From Bradyrhizobium sp. SSBR45G (lineage in GTDB: Bacteria; Pseudomonadota; Alphaproteobacteria; Rhizobiales; Xanthobacteraceae), in contig NZ_BSCT01000026.1 of assembly GCF_030159255.1 (NCBI RefSeq), forward strand, positions 1-64,000: DNA of 64,000 bases, written 5' to 3'. The notes beneath the pieces are model-generated. The model was not told where the DNA came from and did not search any database. It saw only the letters and a program-made list of their open reading frames with translations. Of the stretch, positions 52,512-61,313 are shown in pieces (the first letter of the stretch is position 1; every line of letters begins with the position of its first letter). The position numbers and the translations under genes were made by a program.

Positions 52512-53375
52512 TCAGGCGTCGAGGAAGGATAGGGCCTTGGGCACGAAATCGGCGTGGTACTGGAAGATCCCGCCATGGCCGGCATCCTCATAGATGATGA
52601 GTTGTGCGCCCGGGATACGTCGTGCCATGTCGATGCTGTTGGCGGACGGCACCATGATGTCGTTGTCGCCATTCGCGATCAGGACCGGAATGCGGAGACT
52701 GCCGAGATTCTGAGGCGCCTGCTGGCCCCAACTCCTGATCGCCTTGAGTTGCCGCAAGAAGGCTTCCGGTGTCGGTCCTTTGTCGCGACCTGCCTTGCGC
52801 TCCTTCAGCCGCTTCAGAAATTCCCGTGCAGCCCGGCGACCGTTCACGGTGGACGTGAAGAACAGGTAAAACTTTGGGTCTCGCAGTGTCAGCAAGCCCT
52901 TGATCATCAACGGCCATGACACCGGCCCCACCTTGTCGATCCCTACGCCGCCCGCCGGGCCGGTGCCGGTCAGAATGAGTTTTCGCACGAGGTCCGGCGC
53001 TTTCAGCGCGATATCCTGCGCGACAAATCCGCCGAGGGAAAAACCGAACAGATCAACCTTCTCGAAGCCCAGCGCGCGGATCAAGGCAATCGCATCCCGC
53101 GCCATTTCATCGATGGTGACACGCGCGGTTCCGCCCGATGCGCCGACCCCCCGGTAGTTGGTCGCGATGACGCGACGCTTGCTGGCGAGGCCGTCGACGA
53201 TCCGCGGATCGAAATTGTCCAGAACCGCGCCCCAATGATTGAGAAGAATGACCGGTACGCCGCCGCGGGGGCCGATATCGCGGTAGACGAAGCTGGTCCC
53301 CCCGACATTGACGGAGAGAGTAGGCGCATCGATGTAGCGTCCCCCCTGCCCGCTGTTGGCAATCGTACTCGTCAT
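52512..53375 (-). CDS. Alpha/beta hydrolase (paralogue of 48367-49212)
   Basis: A 287-residue hydrolase. NHWGAVLDNFDP is the oxyanion region, GFSLGG carries Ser113, and GDNDIMVP plus DAGHGGIFQYH give Asp and His. It is closely related to the hydrolase at 48367-49212. The start at 53375 follows TGGAGAAAGCC; the frame continues upstream but without a plausible start. The cluster context suggests release of an activated carbonyl, but the substrate is unknown. Confidence 0.9.
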   Translation of the reverse strand: MTSTIANSGQGGRYIDAPTLSVNVGGTSFVYRDIGPRGGVPVILLNHWGAVLDNFDPRIVDGLASKRRVIATNYRGVGASGGTARVTIDEMARDAIALIRALGFEKVDLFGFSLGGFVAQDIALKAPDLVRKLILTGTGPAGGVGIDKVGPVSWPLMIKGLLTLRDPKFYLFFTSTVNGRRAAREFLKRLKERKAGRDKGPTPEAFLRQLKAIRSWGQQAPQNLGSLRIPVLIANGDNDIMVPSANSIDMARRIPGAQLIIYEDAGHGGIFQYHADFVPKALSFLDA

Positions 53376-53475
53376 GGCTTTCTCCATTGTCCGGCTCGGA
53401 CCGAAAATCCCATGATGGAAGAGATATTCAGCCGGATGACCCGACCCTCTTTTTGCGCGCCAGTGCACAGGTCGA

Positions 53476-54303
53476 TCACCCCAATCCGAATTGCTTGCGC
53501 ACGATCTTGTCGAACAGAGACCGAGGAAGAAATCGGCGTGCGAATGCAATCTGTCGCCCGTCCTTGCCGGAGGCGTAACGCAGGCGCGGAGCCTTATCGA
53601 GCGCTGCGAGCACGATGGTCTCGGCCACGCTTTCAGCGGTGCCCGCAATCGCCATCGCGCGCTCGAACGCGACAAGATACTTCGCCCGGCTCGCGGCGTA
53701 GGCGTCGACCGTCCCGTCGGCGTTCACGGTGCTGGATTCGAACGAGGTCCGAGTGGCGGCCGGCTCGATGACGGCGACACGCACACCAAACTCGCGGACC
53801 TCGTGATCCAGCGATTCCGAATACCCCTCGAGCGCATGCTTGGTCGCCGAGTAGTAGGCCATGTAGGGCATGGGAGCGAGGCCACCCGCGGAACCGACAT
53901 TGAGAATCCGTCCGGCACGTTGCTCTCGCATGATCGGCAGCACCGCATTGGTCACCCGCACGGTGCCGTGGAAATTGGTCTCGAACAACGAACGGACCTG
54001 TGCGATCGAGCTCTCTTCCGCTGCGCCGGTGAGTCCGACCCCGGCGTTGTTGACCAGCAGATCGATTTGCCCGAGTTCGGCATGCGCCTGAGCTACGGCT
54101 TCGGCAACGGATTCATCCGACGTCACATCGCACGCAATCATCTGCGTCCCGTCGCGGACCGAGCCAGAAGCGGCGCGCCGACTGGTTCCAATCACCCGGT
54201 AGCCGGCATTCGCCAGAGCGACAGCAGCAGCCCTGCCGATGCCACCCGACGCGCCGGTGACAAACGCGGTCTTTTGGCGCGGATGCGCGTTCGAATTTGG
54301 CAT
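53476..54303 (-). CDS. SDR family oxidoreductase
   Basis: A 275-residue classical SDR: VTGASGGIGRAAA, NNAGVG, NVGSAGG and YYSATK hold the cofactor and catalytic residues. The C-terminal extension is longer than in a 250-residue SDR, as in retinol- or steroid-type members. Divergent from the TetR gene; its promoter overlaps the palindromic operator 54359-54402, so it is the most likely target of that TetR. Confidence 0.9.
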   Translation of the reverse strand: MPNSNAHPRQKTAFVTGASGGIGRAAAVALANAGYRVIGTSRRAASGSVRDGTQMIACDVTSDESVAEAVAQAHAELGQIDLLVNNAGVGLTGAAEESSIAQVRSLFETNFHGTVRVTNAVLPIMREQRAGRILNVGSAGGLAPMPYMAYYSATKHALEGYSESLDHEVREFGVRVAVIEPAATRTSFESSTVNADGTVDAYAASRAKYLVAFERAMAIAGTAESVAETIVLAALDKAPRLRYASGKDGRQIAFARRFLPRSLFDKIVRKQFGLG

Positions 54304-54358
54304 TATTATACCTCTTTTGCGTGAGGCGCTGAGCAAGCGTGACGCACGTTCATATTTT

Positions 54359-54402
54359 TGATGACGTCCATCATCTAATATGATAGATGATGATCGTCAT
54401 CA
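54359..54402. promoter_or_regulatory. Palindromic TetR operator in divergent promoter
   Basis: Nested inverted repeats: outer TGATGACG...CGTCATCA and inner CATCATCTA, six bases, TAGATGATG (54369-54392). It lies between a divergent SDR gene and TetR gene. It shares ATCTxATATGATA and ATCGTCAT with the region before the second TetR gene (59967-59992), suggesting related repressors. Confidence 0.6.
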
Positions 54403-54501
54403 ATAATGTCAAGCGAAATTTTTGCGAATCTGAGAACGCTCGGCCCTAGCTCGGACCAACAGATGCAGGTCTGGTCCTGCGGCCAACGGAGTGAGCAGAA
54501 C

Positions 54502-55101
54502 ATGAGGGTGTCGCGCGAAAAGGCGGCGCAGAACCGCGAGCAGATCATCGAGACTGCCGCGCGCCTGCTGCGTCAGCGTGGTTTCGACGGGATCGGCGTT
54601 GCCGACATCATGAAAGCAGCCGGCCTGACTCACGGCGGCTTTTATCGCAACTTCGCGTCGAAGGATGATCTGGCCGTCAAAGCCGGCGAACGCGTGATCG
54701 CGGAAACGATGGCGTTGCTGAAAGCTGGACTGGCCGAACAGCCTCCGGATCCGCTTCGCGCACTCGTCGAACGTTATGTGTCAACGGCCCATCGCGATAA
54801 TCCGGGTTCCGGCTGCATCCTGCCGGCGTTGGCCGCGGACGCTGCGCGGAGCGACGATCCCGCTCTTCGCGCCGTCTTCACCAAGGCAATTCAATTGTAT
54901 CTCGACCAGATTGCGAAACTGTCGTCCGCCTCCCCGCGATGCACCGGCGGTCGACATCCCGCAGCTATCCTCTCGGAGATGGTTGGAGCCGTCATGTTGT
55001 CTCGGGTGATTGCAGATGCCCCCTTGGCGGAAGCGCTGATGGCTGCCGTGGTTGCGGATATCGCCGGACCATCACCGGAAAAGAAATCGGCCGAGCAGTG
55101 A
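54502..55101 (+). CDS. TetR/AcrR family regulator (NemR-like Cys motif)
   Basis: A 199-residue repressor. The DNA-binding domain ends with GLTHGGFYRNFASKDDL. The ligand domain includes GSGCILPALAADAARSD; a single Cys in a GCxLPxLA setting recalls electrophile-sensing TetR proteins such as NemR, but I infer that. The ATG at 54502 follows GGAGTGAGCAGAAC and leaves the operator in the leader. It controls the divergent SDR gene and possibly the other enzyme genes to its left. Confidence 0.9.
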   Translation: MRVSREKAAQNREQIIETAARLLRQRGFDGIGVADIMKAAGLTHGGFYRNFASKDDLAVKAGERVIAETMALLKAGLAEQPPDPLRALVERYVSTAHRDNPGSGCILPALAADAARSDDPALRAVFTKAIQLYLDQIAKLSSASPRCTGGRHPAAILSEMVGAVMLSRVIADAPLAEALMAAVVADIAGPSPEKKSAEQ

Positions 55102-55247
55102 CCCAACGCGGCAGCAGAGAGGCAGAGGCATTGCTGTCTTCTCGTCACAGGCATTCCGGACTGCCGGCCCCGCCCGGTCGGAGCGCGCTCTGCCTGGAGT
55201 TCGCTGTTACCGGGATTGGAGCGCTGCAAGGCAACCTTGCAGTCATC

Positions 55248-56069
55248 TCATCTGTAGCTTGGGACACGTTTCTCGATGAAGGCGCGCACCGCTTCGGTGT
55301 GCTCGTCGGTACTCGCCGCGAGGACCATCTTTTCAGCCTCCTGATCCAATGACGTCAAAAGATCCGCAGATAGCGCCAGGTCGAGATTGTCCTTGATGAA
55401 CGCATAGGCGCTCGCCGGACCGTTCGCCAACGTCTTGGCGATCGCAAATGCCTCGCTTTGCAGTTCGGAATCAGGCACCACACGATTCACCAGCCCCAAC
55501 GCTTCGCAGCGCCGAGCATCGATCCGTTCGGACAAGAACATCAGCTCGCGGGCACGCGCCGTTCCGGCCAACCGGGTCAGCAGCCACGAAATGCCGTAAT
55601 CGCCCGGCAGCGCGATTTTGGCGTAGCCGGTCGTCATGATGGCGGATTCGGCCGCGATGCGCATGTCGCACGCAAGTGCGATCGCAAGTCCGGCGCCGGC
55701 CGCCGGCCCCGGCAAGGCAGCAATGGTGGGTTTGCGTACCGAGACGAGCACACCGGTCAAGGTCCGCTGACGTTCCCTTAGTCGCGCAACCTTGTCGTCG
55801 AACGACATGGCCGGCGCAACGGAGCTGGCGCCCATCCCCTTGATATCGCCTCCGGCACAGAAAGCAGCGCCGGCGCCCGTAATCATCAGCGCTCCGACCT
55901 CGGGATCGTCGCCACAGCGCCTGATCATCAGCCGCAACGCCGGTGTGAGATGGTCGGACAGCGCATTTCGTGCCTGCGGTCGGTTCAAGGTGATCACTGC
56001 GACGCGATCCCGAATCGTACACAGCAGTTCGTCCGTCTCCGTATCGATCGCGATCGACTCATCAGTCAT
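55248..56069 (-). CDS. Enoyl-CoA hydratase/isomerase family protein
   Basis: A 273-residue crotonase. Oxyanion motifs are AFCAGGDIKGM and GPAAGAGLAIALACD. The position of the second catalytic acid reads ALPGDYG, so Glu is not obvious there. It is close to the PaaG-type hydratase/isomerase group. It is co-directional with the atypical SDR gene 56167 and the molybdopterin enzyme gene, forming a unit with 18-100-base gaps. The ATG at 56069 is the family start. Confidence 0.88.
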   Translation of the reverse strand: MTDESIAIDTETDELLCTIRDRVAVITLNRPQARNALSDHLTPALRLMIRRCGDDPEVGALMITGAGAAFCAGGDIKGMGASSVAPAMSFDDKVARLRERQRTLTGVLVSVRKPTIAALPGPAAGAGLAIALACDMRIAAESAIMTTGYAKIALPGDYGISWLLTRLAGTARARELMFLSERIDARRCEALGLVNRVVPDSELQSEAFAIAKTLANGPASAYAFIKDNLDLALSADLLTSLDQEAEKMVLAASTDEHTEAVRAFIEKRVPSYR

Positions 56070-56166
56070 GCTCTTGACCTTCCAAGTTCTGCGTCCGGTG
56101 AACTCTCTGCCAAGCCCAAGCGCGTGGCCCTCCGACCACCATGTTCCCATGCCTGCCGACGAGACG

Positions 56167-56871
56167 TCACCAGTTTTCCCGGAAAGGCCGCAGCTCCGTC
56201 AGGAACGACCATGCCGATCGATCCTGGCTGTAGAGATGAAACAGCTCGTCGGCGATGGCCGCAGGCTTGATGAAAAAGTCGTCCGGCTTGTCGCTCATCC
56301 GCGCACGCATCCGGGGCGTGTCGATCACGGCGTCGATGAGAACGTAGGCGACGTGTACGCCGAGCGGGCCCATGTCGCGCGCGATCGACTCGGCCAAAAT
56401 GCGCTGCGCCGCCTTGGTCGGAGCGAAGCCGGCGAAATTGGCCTTGCCCCGGATCGACGACGTGTTTCCGGTCACCAGGATCGCCCCTCGACCACGAGCG
56501 ATCATGTCAGGAGCCACTTCGCGCGACAAATACAACAGGCCCATCACGTTGACCTCGAAGTTGCCCTTCAGCATCTTCGGATCGATCTCGCGAAAGCTCC
56601 CCCATCCTCCTCCAACCGCATTATGGACGAGAACCTCGGCCGCGCCAAAACGCTGCTTGACGTCGGCGACCACCGTCCGCACCTGGCTCTCGTCCGAGAC
56701 GTCGCACATCGCCGCGTGCACGTCGGGAAGCTCTTGCGCAAGGCGATTGATGAGCTCTGCTGAGCGAGCGAGCGCTATGATACGGAAGCCGCCAGCTGAG
56801 AAGCGCTTGACGATGGCAGCTCCCGTCCCCGGCCCCACGCCGGTCACGATCGCCGTTGGTTTCCCGGTCAT
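56167..56871 (-). CDS. Atypical SDR family protein (Tyr to Phe)
   Basis: A 234-residue SDR fold with cofactor motif VTGVGPGTGAAIV. The NNAG motif is VHNAVGG and the catalytic site reads FAPTK: Phe149 replaces Tyr while Lys153 remains. It shares the C-terminus SAWSFLTELRPFRENW with the proteins at 47510 and 63839. Only 17 bases separate it from the molybdopterin-enzyme gene, so they are probably co-transcribed. The missing hydroxyl argues against classical dehydrogenase activity. Confidence 0.88.
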   Translation of the reverse strand: MTGKPTAIVTGVGPGTGAAIVKRFSAGGFRIIALARSAELINRLAQELPDVHAAMCDVSDESQVRTVVADVKQRFGAAEVLVHNAVGGGWGSFREIDPKMLKGNFEVNVMGLLYLSREVAPDMIARGRGAILVTGNTSSIRGKANFAGFAPTKAAQRILAESIARDMGPLGVHVAYVLIDAVIDTPRMRARMSDKPDDFFIKPAAIADELFHLYSQDRSAWSFLTELRPFRENW

Positions 56872-56888
56872 TCGTCGTCCTCTTCGAG

Positions 56889-59210
56889 CTACAGTCGGGC
56901 CGCGCTGGCATGAATTCGCTCGGACTGCGATTGATGGGAGGCAACCTCATGCGCAGATGCCAGGGCAAGACGAACCGCGACATTCTTGTGGTAGGGTGTC
57001 CCCGCAATGGGATCGCGGTTGCCGCTCTCGGTCAGCAGATTGATGCGCGGCCCGCTGATGAGGCGTTCTCCATCCGGCGCAGGATACGCCTGACCGTAGC
57101 CGTGGGGGAGCGCCAGCTGGCCGCCCCGCATGGCGTCATCGACCTTGCAGCGCACGACGAGCCGGCCGACCGCCGACTCGACGGCGATCCAATCGCCATC
57201 CTTGGCACCGAGCGCTCTCAGATCGCTCGAATTGATCAACATGGCACCGTCCGGATCGTCACGGCGCCACGCGGGATCGCGAAAGATCTGATTGGCGTTG
57301 AACATGCGGCGGCCACCGGCCGCCAGCATGAACGGAAACGCCTTTGGAGCACGCGCCGCCTGCGGATCGAGGCACGCCAGCCATTCCAGCATCTGCGGAA
57401 CGACGAGCCGCACCTTGTGATCCGAATGGCCGATCAACGACCAGACCTCGTCATAGCCGTGACGTGTGACCGCGGTGCCCTGCCGGGCGGAAACGATCGT
57501 GTCGAACAGCAGGTCGCCGAGCTGATGATCAGCAACGTCGTCCGATGCGCCGATCGCCCGCCGCACCGCCTGCGGCGTTCGCTTTGCGCAGGCCAACGCC
57601 GCGCTCCACAACGGAGCCGCGGCCGCCGTGCCATCCGGAAGCGTCTGCCCCAGCGTGTGATAGAGCACGAGGGCAGCGACCACCTTCGGATTCTCGGCCA
57701 TGAAGGCACGGAAGGCGGCAGCGAATTCAGGGCGCGAACGCCGTGCCGCCTCACGCAAGGGGGCGAGCGCATTGTCGCCTGGCAGAAGCCCCAGGGCGAC
57801 CGCAAGCCGCGTGTAGATCTCCGGCTCCGGCAAGGTGCCGGCGAGCGGCGGCAATACGCCGGCACGCACGTGAAAGAAATTGGTCGGAAACTCGAAATTG
57901 AACAGGGTGAATTCGGTCTTCTCGTATTGCGACGACGCTGGGAGAACGTAGTGCGCCAGCTGCGCAGTTTCGGTCATCGCAACGTCGACCACCACGCATA
58001 GCTCGAGCGAGCGCAGTGCGCGTTCCACCGCCTCGGTGTTTGCCGCGGTGTTGGCGGGATTGGAGCTGTCGATCCAGGCGCAGCGCAATCGGTCAGGATG
58101 ATCGCTGAGCACCGCTTCGGGGAAGATGTTGGGAGGCAACAGCCCACCTATGATCGCGTCGCCGGTTGGCGCGAACGTCTGGTTCGGTGAGTTGCCCCAC
58201 AGAGGTTGAAGCCAGCTATGCAGTTGGTTGGTCCCTTTCCGGCCGAAACTTCCGGAAAGCATGATCAAGAGCTTCTCGAGATAGGAGTTGAGCGTCGAGT
58301 TGATGCTTTGCTGGATGCCAAGCTCGACGCGCACAACCATGGCCTTCGCCGCTACGATCATCGCGGCGCACCGCTCCAGATCCCCGATCGAGATATCAGC
58401 CGCGGCAGCCCATTGTTCGACAGGGATGTCCAGCAGCGCCTGCCTCACTTCCGCGAAGCCGATCGTGTGCTCCTTGATGAACGCATGGTCGATCCTGTCG
58501 GAACGGACAAGGGTTGCCAGCAATGCGCCGAGGAGAAACGCATCGGCTCCGGGACGAACCGCGAGATGCAGGTCCGCCATTTCAGCCGTTTCCGTTCGCC
58601 GCGGGTCGATGACGATCAGCTTGCGCTCGGGATCCTTGCGGATCTGATTGAGATGATCGCGCGCATTGGGGAAGCCGTGGGCGATCCAGGGATTTGCACC
58701 GATGACAAGCAGGAGGTCACAATGATGGACATCCTCGGCCGTGTGGCATGTCTGGCTGCCGAACATGTGGCCGTTGACCCAGAAATCGCCAGTCTTCTCC
58801 TGTGAAAGCGCGTTGAACACGCTGCGCGACCCCAGCGCGCGCAACAAGCCACTGGCATAGGCGCCGCCGGCGTGGTTGCCCTGCCCACCGCCACCATAGA
58901 GAGCGATGCTCCTGCCACCATGTCTGTCGACGATGTCTTGCAGCCGCGCGGCGATTTCCGAGATCGCGACGTCCCACGCGATCTCGTCAAAGCCGCCGTC
59001 GGCGCGACGGCGCAGCGGGGTCGTCAGCCGATCCTTGTGATGCGCATAGTATCGAATCCGGCTCGCCTTGTTGCACAGATATCCCTGCGATTTCGGACTT
59101 GAGCGGTCGCCCCGCACTTTCTCGATGCGGCCGTCGTCCACCAGGACTTCAATACCGCAATTTACGTAGCATAGGTTGCAGGCTGTCTTGAGCCAAACTC
59201 CGGCCGTCAT
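56889..59210 (-). CDS. Molybdopterin-dependent oxidoreductase (single subunit)
   Basis: A 773-residue DMSO-reductase superfamily protein. A 4Fe-4S site is formed by Cys11, Cys14, Cys18 and Cys46 (CNLCYVNC and GYLCNK). The molybdopterin-binding regions include VIGANPWIAHGFPNARDH and DPRRTETAEMADLHLAVRPG. The C-terminal domain has the NxxxxRDPA-like and LPHGYGQAYP segments. No Tat signal, no iron-sulfur or membrane partner gene is near, so it is cytosolic and its electron partner unknown. It could be a formate-dehydrogenase-like or hydratase-like enzyme; the metal ligand at the active site is not clear from the sequence. It follows the TetR gene on the same strand. Confidence 0.87.
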   Translation of the reverse strand: MTAGVWLKTACNLCYVNCGIEVLVDDGRIEKVRGDRSSPKSQGYLCNKASRIRYYAHHKDRLTTPLRRRADGGFDEIAWDVAISEIAARLQDIVDRHGGRSIALYGGGGQGNHAGGAYASGLLRALGSRSVFNALSQEKTGDFWVNGHMFGSQTCHTAEDVHHCDLLLVIGANPWIAHGFPNARDHLNQIRKDPERKLIVIDPRRTETAEMADLHLAVRPGADAFLLGALLATLVRSDRIDHAFIKEHTIGFAEVRQALLDIPVEQWAAAADISIGDLERCAAMIVAAKAMVVRVELGIQQSINSTLNSYLEKLLIMLSGSFGRKGTNQLHSWLQPLWGNSPNQTFAPTGDAIIGGLLPPNIFPEAVLSDHPDRLRCAWIDSSNPANTAANTEAVERALRSLELCVVVDVAMTETAQLAHYVLPASSQYEKTEFTLFNFEFPTNFFHVRAGVLPPLAGTLPEPEIYTRLAVALGLLPGDNALAPLREAARRSRPEFAAAFRAFMAENPKVVAALVLYHTLGQTLPDGTAAAAPLWSAALACAKRTPQAVRRAIGASDDVADHQLGDLLFDTIVSARQGTAVTRHGYDEVWSLIGHSDHKVRLVVPQMLEWLACLDPQAARAPKAFPFMLAAGGRRMFNANQIFRDPAWRRDDPDGAMLINSSDLRALGAKDGDWIAVESAVGRLVVRCKVDDAMRGGQLALPHGYGQAYPAPDGERLISGPRINLLTESGNRDPIAGTPYHKNVAVRLALASAHEVASHQSQSERIHASAARL

Positions 59211-59229
59211 GGTGACCTCCCTGGTCGTG

Positions 59230-59850
59230 CTATTTGTCGCAGCGCATCATCGCCGTCGTTCTACGCGGTAGCTTTTGCGTGCAGCCACCGGCGGTCATGC
59301 GTCCCGCAGCGAGAATGCCGTCGGATAGTTTCCCGGCTCCCACGGCGCGCGCCAGCACCATTGATCCGACCATGGCCGCGATAGCGCCGGTTGCGATTTG
59401 GCGGGCCTGTCGAGGTGGCTCGTCGGGAAGCAGCTCGACAAAGACATCGATCATCTTCTCCAGCTTGGAGGCCAGCGCCTGCTGCTCGCTCGCGCCGGAT
59501 CGAGCGACATCGACGGCCAGCGTCGGAAGGGCGCACCCCTGTTTGGGATTGTCTCGATGCCGGGAACTCAGATAGTCGGCGATCACCGTCTCGAAGGGTT
59601 CGCCATCTTCCTTGTTGTTGGTCAGCTTTTTCCAACGCTCGGTGGTCTGGTCCATTGCAAAGGCGATGGCCTCGCCAACAAGTGCATCGCGCGACTCGAA
59701 ATAGTTGTAGAAGCCGCCATGCGTCAGGCCGACGAGCTTCATCACGTCGATGACACTGAGTCCTTTGGCCCCGTTCTGTCGTAGGCCGTAGGAGGCCTGC
59801 TCGACGATCCGGCGGTGCGTCCGGCGCCTGTGGTTTTCTTCGTAACGCAT
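59230..59850 (-). CDS. TetR/AcrR family regulator, relative of 54502-55101
   Basis: A 206-residue repressor. GLTHGGFYNYFESRDALV closes the helix-turn-helix, and NPKQGCALPTLAVDVARSG is the counterpart of the Cys-containing region in the other TetR. The start at 59850 follows ACGGGGTGGCG; 59901 and 59949 are alternatives. It is divergent from the thiolase gene with an operator-like sequence between them, and lies directly upstream of the molybdopterin enzyme gene on the same strand. Confidence 0.88.
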   Translation of the reverse strand: MRYEENHRRRTHRRIVEQASYGLRQNGAKGLSVIDVMKLVGLTHGGFYNYFESRDALVGEAIAFAMDQTTERWKKLTNNKEDGEPFETVIADYLSSRHRDNPKQGCALPTLAVDVARSGASEQQALASKLEKMIDVFVELLPDEPPRQARQIATGAIAAMVGSMVLARAVGAGKLSDGILAAGRMTAGGCTQKLPRRTTAMMRCDK

Positions 59851-59966
59851 CGCCACCCCGTTGCGAGCTCTCAAGAGGACCAGCTGTACGCCCGTGCTCA
59901 TCCCCTTCGAACAGTTCAGGAACCGCGCTTCATTGAAGGCCAATGACAAGATTCAATTGCAATGCC

Positions 59967-59992
59967 CGTCATCTTATATGATAATCGTCATA
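59967..59992. promoter_or_regulatory. Putative TetR operator between TetR and thiolase genes
   Basis: An AT-rich site with CGTCAT copies at both ends around the near-palindrome TTATATGATAA. It shares ATCTxATATGATA and ATCGTCAT with the operator at 54359-54402, with a 7-base difference in spacing. Confidence 0.5.
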
Positions 59993-60022
59993 TAACAACA
60001 GATATCAGCAGGAGATTTTGCA

Positions 60023-61219
60023 ATGACCGCCGCTTCCGATCCCGTCGTCATTGTTTCCGCCGCTCGCACGCCACTCGGCCGATTCATGGGCGAGCTGTCG
60101 TCCCAGAGCGCCCACAAGCTTGGTGCTCACGTGATCGGCGCGGCGCTGGAGCGGGCGAAGCTGGCGCCTGAAAAGATCGACGAGGTGTTCATGGGCAATG
60201 TGCTGCCGGCCGGCCAGGGCCAAGCACCGGCTCGCCAGGCTGCGCGCGGCGCGAAGCTGCCGGATGCGACGGGAGCCACCACCGTCAACAAGGTCTGTGG
60301 TTCCGGCATGAAGGCGACCATGCTGGCCCATGACATCATCAACGCGGGATCAGCTGACATCGTGGTGTCCGGTGGAATGGAGAGCATGAGCAATGCTCCC
60401 TATCTGCTGACGAAAGCGAGGGGGGGATACCGCGCCGGGCATGACAGGATCATCGATCACATGATGATGGACGGCCTGGAAGACGCCTATGAGACCGGGC
60501 GCTCAATGGGCGATTTCGGCGAGGCGACCGCGGAGGCCTATCAGTTCACCCGCAATGACCAGGACGCCTACGCGATCGAGACGTTGACCCGCGCGCGCAA
60601 CGCGGTCGAAGGTGGTGCGTTCAAGGCTGAGATCGCGCCGATCACGCTGACCGAGAAGACCGGGCCGCGGATCATCGCGAACGACGAACATCCGCTGAAG
60701 GTGGATCCCGCCAAGATTCCAGGATTGAAAGCAGCGTTCCGCGCCAATGGAACCATTACAGCGGCCGCCTCCTCCGCCAATGCCGACGGCGCCGCGGCCC
60801 TCATCCTCGCAAAGCGCTCTCTCGCTGATCGCGACGGCCTGCCCGTGCTGGCCGAAATCAGAGGGCACGCCACCCACAGCCAGGAGCCGCAATGGTTCAC
60901 CACGGCGCCGATCCCTGCCATCCGAAAGCTGTTGGACAAGATCGGCTGGAGCGCGGGCGATGTCGATCTTTTCGAGATCAACGAAGCTTTCGCCGTGGTC
61001 GCGATGGCCGCACAGAGGGATCTCGGCATTCCCAGGGAGAGGCTCAACGTCAATGGCGGCGCTTGCGCCCTTGGCCATCCCATCGGCGCCACCGGTGCGC
61101 GCTTGATCGTGACGCTGTTACATGCGCTCGAAGCGAAAAACCTCAAGCGAGGCGTGGCTGCACTCTGCATCGGCGGCGGTGAAGCGACCGCCATCGCGGT
61201 CGAGCGCGTCGCCCGCTGA
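60023..61219 (+). CDS. Acetyl-CoA C-acyltransferase (thiolase)
   Basis: A 398-residue thiolase. The nucleophilic Cys is in NKVCGSGMKATML, the acid/base pair in NEAFAVVA and GGACALGHPIGATGAR (His), and the C-terminal CIGGGEATAI completes the active site. It cleaves beta-ketoacyl-CoA or condenses acetyl-CoA; together with the crotonase and SDR genes it would finish a beta-oxidation-like pathway. AGCAGGAG sits before the ATG. Divergent from the TetR gene. Confidence 0.94.
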   Translation: MTAASDPVVIVSAARTPLGRFMGELSSQSAHKLGAHVIGAALERAKLAPEKIDEVFMGNVLPAGQGQAPARQAARGAKLPDATGATTVNKVCGSGMKATMLAHDIINAGSADIVVSGGMESMSNAPYLLTKARGGYRAGHDRIIDHMMMDGLEDAYETGRSMGDFGEATAEAYQFTRNDQDAYAIETLTRARNAVEGGAFKAEIAPITLTEKTGPRIIANDEHPLKVDPAKIPGLKAAFRANGTITAAASSANADGAAALILAKRSLADRDGLPVLAEIRGHATHSQEPQWFTTAPIPAIRKLLDKIGWSAGDVDLFEINEAFAVVAMAAQRDLGIPRERLNVNGGACALGHPIGATGARLIVTLLHALEAKNLKRGVAALCIGGGEATAIAVERVAR

Positions 61220-61313
61220 TAACACAGACCATCCCTGCAAAAGGCGCAGCGAGCACCACGAACCGTGGCGCTCGCCGCCCGCCCTGTCTGCTTCCATCAT
61301 TGCGAAAGTTGAA

